A stretch of DNA of 64,000 nt from Nemertoderma westbladi. Taxonomy: Eukaryota > Xenacoelomorpha > Nemertodermatida > Nemertodermatidae. The stretch spans positions 1 to 64,000 of the forward strand of contig JAUCBJ010007777.1 of assembly GCA_032718475.1 (NCBI GenBank), given 5' to 3'. The notes below the pieces were generated by a model. The model ran no database searches, had not been told where the DNA came from, and saw only the letters and a list, made by a program, of their open reading frames with translations. Numbering within the stretch: position 1 is the first letter of the stretch; every line of letters begins with the position of its first letter. This document shows, piece by piece, positions 10,191-20,500 of the stretch. Both the position numbers and the translations under genes were made by a program.

Positions 10191-12227
10191 CCGCTCCATG
10201 AAAACAGGATATTATCGTGCATAAAATATACGGTTTTCACCAATAATCAATCAAACTATAGAATACTTAGGGCGTACTTACATATTTACAATCAAATTTC
10301 AAACAATACTTCCTTTCTACGTAATGATTCGATACAAAATAATTACAAATTCAAACTTTACGTATTTAAGGCTTTACTAAGTAAGTACAATATAAATCTA
10401 AATTAAATTCACCAATATAAATCTATTGCATCTCAAATATTGCATAAATTCAAACAATTACAAATACAAATAAATGAAAACAATAAGAAAGGCTCGCGAG
10501 TCTTCCATCTACTATTGCATCTCAAATATTGCATAAATTCAAGTAATTACAAATACTTTCGTACCTAAATGTAGATTGCATAAGTTTGGAATAATTACAA
10601 ATATGAGTCTTTCTGAGCACAAAATTTTCTGTCTATAAAACTTTCTCTTTAGGTACAAATACTGCTTATAAAATATAAATTGCATAATATTCGGAACAAT
10701 ATAAATTGCATAAGTTTGGAATATAAATTGCATAAGTTCGGAATAATTACAAATATAAAATATAAATTCTTACTAAATATAGATCTTACTAAATATAAGT
10801 CTTTACTTAAATATAAATATAGACTGCATAAGTTTAGAATAATATAAACCTTTGCATCTCAAATATGAAACATAAATCTTTCAAATATAAGTTCCTTCTA
10901 AATATAAACTTTCTAAATTTCATAAATTCGGAACAATCACTTGTGTCCTTCTGGGCTCCTCCCCGAGGCGCACCCACGAGGCGGACACCTTTCCACCACC
11001 CCTGGGGCCAGTCCGACTGCTTGTTATTATCAGACCGGGCCGGAGGGTGGCCTGATGCTTCCCGGGTTCAATTTTCAATTCCCCGATCACACCAGCACAG
11101 CTCGTCGAACGTGTAGCCAGATGGGCGGCTACTGTCAACTTACTGTGGCCTGACTGTACATTGAGCCAACTCAAAGTATAACAAAGAGTCAACCGGCAGG
11201 TGGACCAGTCGATAGCGATCGAGCACCAAGGTCGCCCTTGGGCCTAACCGACGGTCTTGTCCCATGTGGGCTTGCGCTACCCAACATGGAATTTTGACTC
11301 GTTTTCACCTGCCTCGCCGGCAGTATTTAAAAAACAATACTGTCTGTAGCTCAAAAGCTACTGAACAAGTAACCACTTACCAGTCACTGTACACGTGTAC
11401 TCAACAGATGTTCACGAAATCAAGTACACAACGGTAAGCACAAAATCGAACACATACCATGCACACACAGAGACAAAATCGGGAAAGACAAAATCGGGGT
11501 CAAATCAGAAAGACAAAATCGGAAGGGACAAATTGTATCGATCGGAGGCAAATCGAGAGTACTTTATTTTACCGACAGGGTAAAATAACTTTGTGTGCAC
11601 AAAGTATGCTGGGGCGCAGTAAAGTATGGTCCTACTAATACCAGCGGCGTCTTGTCCAACTGGCAAGGGTTCCCATACCCACTCGCAGTGGCCACACATA
11701 CAATCACGTGTACTCACGTACCTACAGCAACAGAAAGCTCAAAGACCCGAACAAATCCCAAAGACCAATCAGCTGAACATGGAGACAATAACATATAGTA
11801 TCAAAAAAACGGAACAGCTGATGGCCAAAGGAACCCATCCAAGCCCCAAGCAAACTGCCACTGGTTGCTCACATACAAAACATAGTTCACACCACATGAG
11901 CCACAAATCACGCCATGCCACCACCCCTACTGTGTACAGGACTGGCAGTACGGCAACAGGCCGACTAGACGGTACCACGGCACCATGGCAATTCATGGTT
12001 CGCTAGACACGAGGGCCTTCAGTGACTCCCTAGCACTATATATGCGGATTTAACGTGCCCCCAGACCCTCACGAGTCCACCGCCGCCTGTTATTTGCACC
12101 CCTATAGAGACCTCACCTCTTTAGGTACAAATTACATAAGTTTTCTAAATATAAAACATATAATTCAAAATAAATCACAAATCATAAGAAAGGCCCACGA
12201 GTCTTACGTCCACCCTTGCCCTCCCTT
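10191..12227 (-). other. 3' noncoding region of the RT-less element
   Basis: From 10191 to about 10930 the DNA is AT-rich with many degenerate copies of ATTGCATAARTT..GGAATAATTACAAATAT. A contrasting GC-rich patch covers about 10940-11330. Copies of GACAAAATCGG follow at about 11470-11525. The motif GGCTCGCGAGTCTTCC, which recurs through the element, is at 10491, and a weaker copy is at 12192. Open frames here are short and lack motifs, so I do not call genes. Confidence 0.5.
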
Positions 12228-13427
12228 TTATCGTTTAGTTGATCGAGCCCTGCCGCGTCCTCGAAAACTGCGCACAGGTGACTTTGCTCGCGATATGGGA
12301 CTAATGGGGCGAGTCACTGGTTTACTTGGGACGTTGAGAGACGGTGCAACTATTTCCTCGCAAATTCGTCTATTTGGCATCCCAAAACCTCGACCAATTC
12401 CTCGTGACCGATCAGTTGTCGCTACAGTTGGTAGAACGTCTGGGAACGCGCGAGGAGTGGACGACGCAGACCCAAGAGTAGCTTGCGCCCCCTGTTGATC
12501 AGCTGGTGTATGTCCCGATCCTCCTACCGGTTCTCTTGGAAGTGATACCGTATCCCGAGTAACTCGAATAGTCGGCTCAACTCCCTTGCGTTCTTCTACA
12601 TTAATAATTTTCTTCAATTGTTGGCCTACTTTCTGGACCCGTATGATCCTACCCTGCCCGTCCTCCCGAGGGTGACGTGCAGACGGCGCAACCGGAGTGG
12701 CTGATATATTCGTCGCCTCTAGGACCTCTTCTTCCTCGAATACGCTCGCTCGTATACGTTTATGGTAAAACGCGGCTCGGTACGCCCATGCGACGGTTAA
12801 CCAAGCTCCTTTATTCCGCTTTTCGGTTCGGAAACGATCAAATTCACCATACGTGATACGATTTACGACTTTCTGAAAATTCCACGTGTTCTTGTTATCC
12901 GGGTGAATCTGTAACAGATACTCGCGCACCACTCGGAATCCGCTGTCGTGGGGCAAAATATCAACAACCTCGATAAGTTCGTCATATTGAGGCATAGCGG
13001 AGATATATCCTTCCGACATCATCGTCTGGGGATTTACCGCCCAAAATCCGAGATGCGCTCTCATCGGAAACCGTCTTCTCTGTGCCGATACATGTTCGTC
13101 GGCTAAATCTTCCCACTCATCAAATAACTTCCTCACAAGTTTTACAGATTCGTGTTCATAAGGTATGTCCCTTAGTTGGCATTCAGATGCTCGATGTCCC
13201 TTTATATTGCAATAAGTACATTGAGCCATAAATCTCCAGCAAGTATAAAAGGTATGAGACCCTTGATCCCCACACCATCCACAGATTAACTGAGTCGTAG
13301 TAATGTGCTTTCCACTGCACTTTGTCATATGATGTCCAGCGACGCCACATTTACTACACATCGTATTGGCAGGGTACCACACTCGTTCGTATATAAGATC
13401 TCCAATCGGTCGAGCGCTTCCTCCCAT
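12228..13427 (-). CDS. Accessory protein with three CCHC zinc knuckles and an Arg/Gly tail
   Basis: The 399-codon frame stops at 12228 and is open upstream to about 13550, so the ATG at 13427 may not be the real start. Three zinc knuckles lie near the N-terminus of this frame: C24-C27-H32-C37, C49-C52-H58-C63 and C70-C73-H78-C83. They are followed by an unrecognised central domain (from about residue 110, with RAHLGFWAVNP and GAWLTVAWAYRAAFYHKR), then a disordered region and a basic end rich in RGRGR. Such knuckles usually bind single-stranded nucleic acid. It lies downstream of the integrase in the same orientation. I do not recognise the family; a second Gag-like or nucleic-acid chaperone role is inference. 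Confidence 0.6.
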   Translation of the reverse strand: MGGSARPIGDLIYERVWYPANTMCSKCGVAGHHMTKCSGKHITTTQLICGWCGDQGSHTFYTCWRFMAQCTYCNIKGHRASECQLRDIPYEHESVKLVRKLFDEWEDLADEHVSAQRRRFPMRAHLGFWAVNPQTMMSEGYISAMPQYDELIEVVDILPHDSGFRVVREYLLQIHPDNKNTWNFQKVVNRITYGEFDRFRTEKRNKGAWLTVAWAYRAAFYHKRIRASVFEEEEVLEATNISATPVAPSARHPREDGQGRIIRVQKVGQQLKKIINVEERKGVEPTIRVTRDTVSLPREPVGGSGHTPADQQGAQATLGSASSTPRAFPDVLPTVATTDRSRGIGRGFGMPNRRICEEIVAPSLNVPSKPVTRPISPISRAKSPVRSFRGRGRARSTKR

Positions 13428-13503
13428 ACTATAATCGTAATCATCTGGGTCTATGGGTTGGTAGGTTTCTGAAGGTTGTATACAAACTATAGCATCTGTT
13501 GCT

Positions 13504-13743
13504 TCAAGTTGTCGAATCTCCGTCTGAGATTTCTTCGGGAGGTTCCTTTCTTATCTCAAGAAGTTCCTCTAAAGGATCGTCGGCGATCGTAGTAGTTACT
13601 TCGAATTCATCACCAAGGTGACCGATAGGCGCACGCGTCTGCCGTGATTCATCCGTAATCTCCACGATACGTTCTCCTTCATAGGGTAACAATGTAAACA
13701 TAGATGGTCTTTCGATAAGAGATCCCGCACAGCGAAGATACAC
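13504..13743 (-). CDS. Middle piece of the accessory reading-frame group
   Basis: This 79-codon frame overlaps the end of the upstream 147-codon frame and the extended start of the zinc-knuckle frame. Its residues (FTLLPYEGERIVEITDES, then an acidic tail) read like ordinary protein, and it joins naturally to both neighbours if the frame changes near 13740 and near 13550. It is either the middle of one protein of about 600 residues damaged by indels, or a spliced or frameshifted product. I do not recognise it. Confidence 0.4.
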   Translation of the reverse strand: MYLRCAGSLIERPSMFTLLPYEGERIVEITDESRQTRAPIGHLGDEFEVTTTIADDPLEELLEIRKEPPEEISDGDSTT

Positions 13744-14039
13744 GTCTCGAAATATACTAAATCCTGCTCGAGTAAAGGCATTGCTGTCTTTGCGAGCTTC
13801 GCTGTACTTTCTGATAATTCCTTTATACCAAATATAGTGTAGTCTTTTGCTCCAAATCGTTCGAATGAAGCTGCCGCCTCCTCTTGGATATCATATCCCC
13901 ATCTCGGCTCTCTTTGTATCCCTTTCTCCATAATTAGAGGTGTAGTTACATAATCATTACTACTAGAGGGAATACAACAGAGTTTGTGGTTAGTTGTGAG
14001 GAGACGTGAGAGTTTCGTCTGCCTTTTGGGCTTCGACAA
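13596..14039 (-). CDS. N-terminal piece of the accessory reading-frame group
   Basis: This 147-codon frame starts at 14039 with a basic N-terminus and holds a helical-looking region (FGIKELSESTAKLAKTAMPL). Protein-like sequence in this frame fades near 13740, where the overlapping 79-codon frame takes over. The start lies about 550 bases beyond the end of the main polyprotein in the direction of transcription. Function is unknown. Confidence 0.4.
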   Translation of the reverse strand: MSKPKRQTKLSRLLTTNHKLCCIPSSSNDYVTTPLIMEKGIQREPRWGYDIQEEAAASFERFGAKDYTIFGIKELSESTAKLAKTAMPLLEQDLVYFETCIFAVRDLLSKDHLCLHCYPMKENVSWRLRMNHGRRVRLSVTLVMNSK

Positions 14040-14590
14040 CGCTCTAACCTCCTACCCATAGCCTAAGATCTAGGGTTTCTTTAATGACACGCTGCTTCTT
14101 ATCTAAAATTTTTTGCCGAAGTAAAACGAATTTGGGCTAAACTGGCCGTGAGTCTAAAATACTCACCTTTTGATCCCAAACTATTATCAGAAAATAAGCA
14201 GTCAAGAATTAGTAATAAATATAGGGGAGTCTATTTTGACGTAACTTATTGAAACAAGACCGTGTAAAATTTAATTAAAATTTTAAGAAAGGCTCGCAAG
14301 TCTTCCTCTCTTGTTTCTCTAATTTTTAAGTTCCACCCGACTGTACCCTGAAATCTATTCACTGGAGAAAATTTTAAAAATTTTCAAATCCAAATGGATT
14401 GTCTAAAATTTCGAAAATGTCTCAATATTGTGAGTTCCAAGTAGAATTCCATTTCTTATACCTACAAATCCCGCTCCTATGTGACACATAAGGGTACTAC
14501 CCTCAATGTTCACATATAAAGACAATGGAATTCTACCGCTGTCCTTACTACGGTGTACAGGTACGTGGAAATCTATTTTTAAACTCCTAA

Positions 14591-17500
14591 TTATTTACTA
14601 GTATTAGGTGGAGATTTGTAATCTCCAGACTCGTTACGAGTCTCTTCAAGGAGTACGAGACGTTGAGTCGGTCTGTCTACTGTACGACCGTCAATTGTTC
14701 GTACCGTCACAGTTCTTGTCACTCCATCCATAGATGGATGTGTGGCTAAAATGACACCTGTTATCCAGAAGCGTCTTTTCAGATTCACTTCTGCCAACAG
14801 CACGTGATCTCCCGGCTTTAATGCGCGGGTGTTATTGTACCAGTTTGTTCTGGCAGAAATAGAGGGCAAATAATGGTTTTGCCATATTTCCCAGAATTTG
14901 TTAGCTAGTAGTTGCGTGATTTTCCACGCTTTTCTACCATAGCTGTCGCTTTCTATTGGAATAGAAATCGGTGTCAAAGTCGTCGGTGCCTGCATTAGCA
15001 GGTGTGCCGGTGTCAAAGCAAACTGAGATTGTTTGTCATCGGGTACTAATACTATTGGTCTAGTATTTAGTATTGCCTCGATTTCAACAAACAATGTTGT
15101 CAGTTGGTCGTCTGTTAATATGTGGTTTACTGGAATGACCTTTGCCATTGCTGTCTTTATAGATCTAATCAGTCTCTCCCAGACTCCGCCTCTCCAAGGA
15201 CTATCTGGAGGATTGAACTTCCAAACAATCTTGTGAGGTTGCAGTTCGTTCGAGATTTGATCATGATCTAATTTCTTAAAGGCTCTAGCAATCTCATTCC
15301 GAGCACCAACGAAGTTTGTCCCTTGGTCTGAGTACAAGCATTTTACTAGTCCGCGTCTAGCGATAAATCGCCGCAGTGCTAGTATAAACGCGTTGGTGGA
15401 AAGATCCATCACACGTTCAATGTGAACTGCCCTACTGGACATACATGTGAAAATCAGTCCCCAGCGTTTTACTAGTATACGTCCACGTTTAGTATGTATG
15501 GGACCAAAGCAATCAATTCCAGTCTCTGTAAAAGGTGGTCTGAATGCTTGAAGTCGTGCTTGTGGTAGTTCACTCATTTCTTGGGTACCTATTCTAGAAT
15601 GTACCTTTTTACAAATAATACACGTACGTGTCACTGAACTTAATGCTTTACTGGGTCTAATTAATACAAATCTAGTACGTAAGTAGGAAAGACAGTGGTG
15701 TCTTCCAGCGTGTTTCAGATGTAAATGTGCGTCCAGTATCATTGCACGTTGTAGTTCGTGATGTTGCGGTATTATTATTGGGTATCTAAAGTTTGTGTTA
15801 AAGTCAATGTTTTGAAGCCGAGATTTATGACAAATTAAGCCATTATAAATTATCGGACTCCAACTCAGTATCGGTGACGACTTGATTGGTTGACCTTGAC
15901 TTATAGATGTGAATTCGCGCGCGAAATATCTCAGTTGGTAATGGCGAATTAATTTAATCTCACACCTTTCAATCTCAGCCAATGTAAGTCGACGTGTAAA
16001 GTCACGTTTGCCTTTAACGTATTGTACAAAACGTACAATCCACGCTAGTTTTCGGCAAGCGTTTGACCAAGAATCTGTTAGGTTTACAATACGGTCGACG
16101 TAAGTATTTGTGACGTCATCAGGTAAGTCAATGGAAATTTTGGAAGGTTTTGAATTACTAGAAGGGCCCACGGGTCCGCCGGTAAGTATTCCCTTGTTGA
16201 CTGTTGATCCGTCCGGGTCTACAAGTAATTTGTCCTTCTTTGTCTTCTTACCTTGATTGTCGGTACTTTGTAAGTCGATCGTTAATGGTGGTTTGAACTC
16301 TATGGGGTCAGCAGGTTTTGGTAAACTTAATTTTCTGCCGACATTAATCCCAGGTCTCACCACAGGTTGTAAGTTCGGTATGTCTCTTGAGCGCAAAGTA
16401 ACACCTGTATTTACATTAGCGTAGGTACTACCCACATCTGCAATACATGAGGTTTCACCATGCTTATGGTTGCTCAAATGTGTCAAAATTGGTAGTTTGT
16501 CAATAGAAGGCCGCTCCAATAGGGAAACTGCGGCTTTACTGTATGTCAGTGTGTTACTAACGTCTGGTGGAACATTTCGTGATATGTCTGGCAAAATGTC
16601 TGGTTGGCTGTCTAGTAACGTGTCTGGTTGACCGTCTGGCGATATGTCTGGTTGACTGTCTAGTAACGTGTCTGGTTGACCGTCTGGCGATATGTCTGGT
16701 GTAGAAAGGCTCGCAAGTCTTCCTCTCTTGACCTTTGAAGTTATATCTTTCCATTTCGCCTTCGGTTTTTTCTTGAGTTTCGCCGCCGTCGTCCTTTTCT
16801 TTGTATCGACGGGCATTGTTGGTGTCGTTGGGGTAGGTAGACTCGCAAGCCTATCATCTGTCGTCGATGGAATCTCTAGCTGACTCGTCTTCTCCCCAAG
16901 TTCTAAACTCACCTTGTGGATTAGCTGCTCCTTGTGACTTATCATACTAGTTACACGTCTGTTATGTTTTGTATGTAAGGTAGTATGGTCCACGTCGTGT
17001 GAAAAGGAATGAATTGAATTTATAGTTAATAAACTACATGTACTCTGTACATCGTCTTCCTCGTCACTTACGTCTAGTGTGCGCACAGGCGCTCGAGTAT
17101 ACCACCCTATCGGCGTTCTGCAGGCGTATGCGTTTCCTGCTACAACTGCCGATGGTCTGGTTTCCCACACCTGATGTAGGTTGAATTGATCCGTCCCGAT
17201 CAGCATTGCTACCGATCTATAATTGGCAGGACATTCGGGTACACCAAGGTGTCTGAAATACTTACGGTCCTCTAGAGATTGTGCCGGCACTGGACCTAGT
17301 AGGTTACTAAAGTCCTTCGTGGCCGCAAAGGTTAGATCTCTAAAGGGCAACAAAGACCTCTCCCTCTCGCTGTGTTGCGATCTTGGAAGAAGAGAGTCTA
17401 AGTCCAACTTAACTCGTGTCACTGGTATTGCACGCTGTCCGTGCATACTACTTACTGTATAACTTACGTGTTTACCTTGTCTAAGATCTGTTACGACGTC

Positions 17501-20500
17501 AGCTATCTTTTCATCTACGTAACTGTGAGATGAGGCTGAGTCTAGAATCGCGTAAATCCTCTTACTCCCTTTTGTGCCAGTAACTTTAATCGGGATTACA
17601 CTGAATCCCTTCAGTTGGTCAGTGGTCAGGAGCGCGATTGACGGTTGTTCGTCTCCATTTGAATATTCGTCGTCTTCTGATTCTTCGTCCGACGATCCGG
17701 ATTGTTCTGAAAAGCAATCCTCTATATGGGTCACGAAAGTCGGAGTCGTTTTCGATTCCCGTTTTCGGTAAGCTGCATCACATCTCGCTGCTGCTTCCGG
17801 GTGTTCCCTGGCGAAGCGTTTCGTCGGCGTGTGGCTGTCTGTGTGGAGCAGACCGTCGTGGTTGCGTCCACAGGATGGACAAGTGTCGGTATTTGGGCAA
17901 TCCTTACGGACGTGTCCGTGTCGCGTACACCGCCAACAAGAGTCCAGTGGCCGTATCTGCAGCCGTCGTTCTTCTGAGTTCAACTCGCGAAATTGTCGAC
18001 AACCTCGTAACTTGTGACCAATATACCGCTTACCCAAATGTTCGCAGTATTGGCACCCGTTGAAGTCGGCGCTGAGTTGCTGTCTCGTCTGTTTCGTTCC
18101 AATGGGCGCAGATACTCTATTGCCGTCTGAGAATTGTCGTGATTCCGTCGGTGTGGCGTAAGTGGCCGTCTTTGTGGATGTTGTCTGGGGTTTTTGTCGG
18201 TTTGAAGAGGATGGCAGTGTGATCCCTTCTGCCACGATGTGCTGGTCGGTATAGTTAGATCGAGTCTCTACTACCGCCTCCCTGGATATTAAAAGGTACA
18301 CATCTTCTAATTTCAGGAATCCTCCTCGCTCCTCTCGCTGATATTCGACCTTCCTCCACTCCCGACGAAGTCGATGGTGGAGTCGTCCTATTATCTTTAA
18401 TAGGACTGTAGGTGTATTCCCGTAATCAAGTTGTCCAATTGATCTTAAGGTAGTGATAGCGTTCTTAATCTCGTCAGCCAGTTTTAGTAAGTCGACGGGT
18501 TTAGTGATAGCCCCTCCCTTACAGAGTTCTTCTATTACTGACCTGGCCATACTCACTGTACCTCCGTATATCGAAGTCAAACGATCGTACGCTAGTTCGA
18601 AAGCGTCCGGTACACCAACGAAAGTCTCCGCCAAACGTTTAGGTTCTCCTGACAACGTTTGGAGCAAGTAATTGAACTTCTCTCGTGACGTAAAGGCGCA
18701 CACGGCGATCTGGGATTCAATATAGTCTACGAAGGTATGCCAGTGTTTTGAGCTACCAGAGAACTTCGGTGGTTGTTGTACCGGCAATCCCTGTCTGGCT
18801 GCGAATTTCGCTATCTCCTCGGCAACGTTCAGAGTTTCGCGTCCTTGGTTGGTAACCTGGTTGATGTTCTCCCTTCTGGGCGCTTTTCCCTGATACGATG
18901 TGGGGTTTGAAGGTACCGGTCTTTGTGGTCCCTTCGGGTGTCTATTGTGTTCGAATTCGGAATTTCTCGAACTGTCGGTTTGAACTTCCTCCAGACGCTC
19001 CTCGATCTGAGCCAACTTGTTGACAACTGGTCGCAGAATGTCGGCGAACTGTTGTGTACTAATTGCGTCCGTTGGTTGTAACGCCTTCTGTGTTGGTGTA
19101 TTCTGTGGAGGATTGTCTGCAAAGGAGTTGTCTGAACGCTCGCGTTTATATTCATCGGCCGCCCCTGTTCTAAATACCTCGCGTTTCGGGTAATCCGATT
19201 CGCTCGAAGTACTACTATCATCCGGATATGGTGGTCGACGTGCTCGCGTCCGTTGCGTCGTATGAATTCTAACATTCCGTTTCGGAACATCGTCCACTGA
19301 TCTCCGTTGTTCGGTAGGCTCACAAGTCTTCCTCGAAGTCGTAGATTGCGATGTAAACTGGTTGAACGGTCGCGTCTCCACTGTTCTCCGTTGTTCGGTA
19401 GGCTCACAAGTCTTCCTCGAAGTCGTAGATTGCGATGTAAACTGAACCGGTCGCGTATCCACTGTTCTCCGTTGTTCGGTAGGCTCACAAGTCTTCCTCG
19501 AAGTCGTAGATTGCGATGTAAACTGGTTGAATGGTCGCGTCTCCACTGTTCTCCGTTGTTCGGTAGGCTCACAAGTCTTCCTCGAAGTCGTAGATTGCGA
19601 TGTAAATTGGTTGAACGGTGGTCGGACGACCGCGTTTGAATCCAAAGGCCTTGTAGGCCGAAATGTCATTGGGTAATCGTAGTGCGTAACGGGTTTAGGT
19701 GTCAAAGGTGGACTCACCTGTTTTGTCGTCAGTAGTGCAGGTCCGACTAATAAACTACTACGATCTGTAATCGGTGGGTTACTTACCTTGACTTTCGGAA
19801 TAGGCGACGACGTTGCCCTTGGCGGGGTAAACTTGTCCGGAATAACAAACCTGTGTTCCGTCACACCATGGATAGGAGAGATATCGCTGCTACCAGCAAT
19901 CGAAATAGGTTCCTTAGTAGTAACCGGTGCAAACATATGAGTTACCTGTGGGAATCGTTGACACACGTCTTTTACTAATTGTCGTTCCCGTCCGGGTGCT
20001 CCTACGCTTCCTTCCTTCTTCCGTTCCTGAATTTGGCGATGTCTTACCTCTAACTGATCCAAATCATGTCCGTCACGAGATCTCATCGATCGATCGCGGG
20101 CCTTTTGATCCAGATCTTCCTCAGCGTTCGCTAATTCTCTCGCCTTCTTCTCAAGTTCGAAATGAAGTTTAGCTGTCTTCTCTCGTTGTTCCGTTTGTCG
20201 TTGTTGCGCCTCAAATTCTGCTTGTCGTATGGCGGATTGAGCTTTTATTTGCCGTGTTTTCATTTCGGCCCGTGCTTCCGAAACTAACCTGTCTCGTTCT
20301 AATTCCGCCGCTGCCGCTGCCGCTTGTCGCTCTGACTCTGCCGCTGCCGCTGCCGCTTGTCGGGCAATGTCTACCTCTAACCTTTCTACTTCAGCTGCTT
20401 CTAATTCAGCTTGTTCCTGTAGATGAGAGATTCTCGCTATATTCGCAACGCGTAGCTTCTCTTCCTCTACTGCTGCCTGCATCACTAGAAGTTGAGCTTG

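Noticed and set aside
11626-12006. 126-codon plus-strand frame in the 3' region of the RT-less element
   Set aside because: Low-complexity Thr/His-rich translation, opposite to the element's coding strand, no motif.
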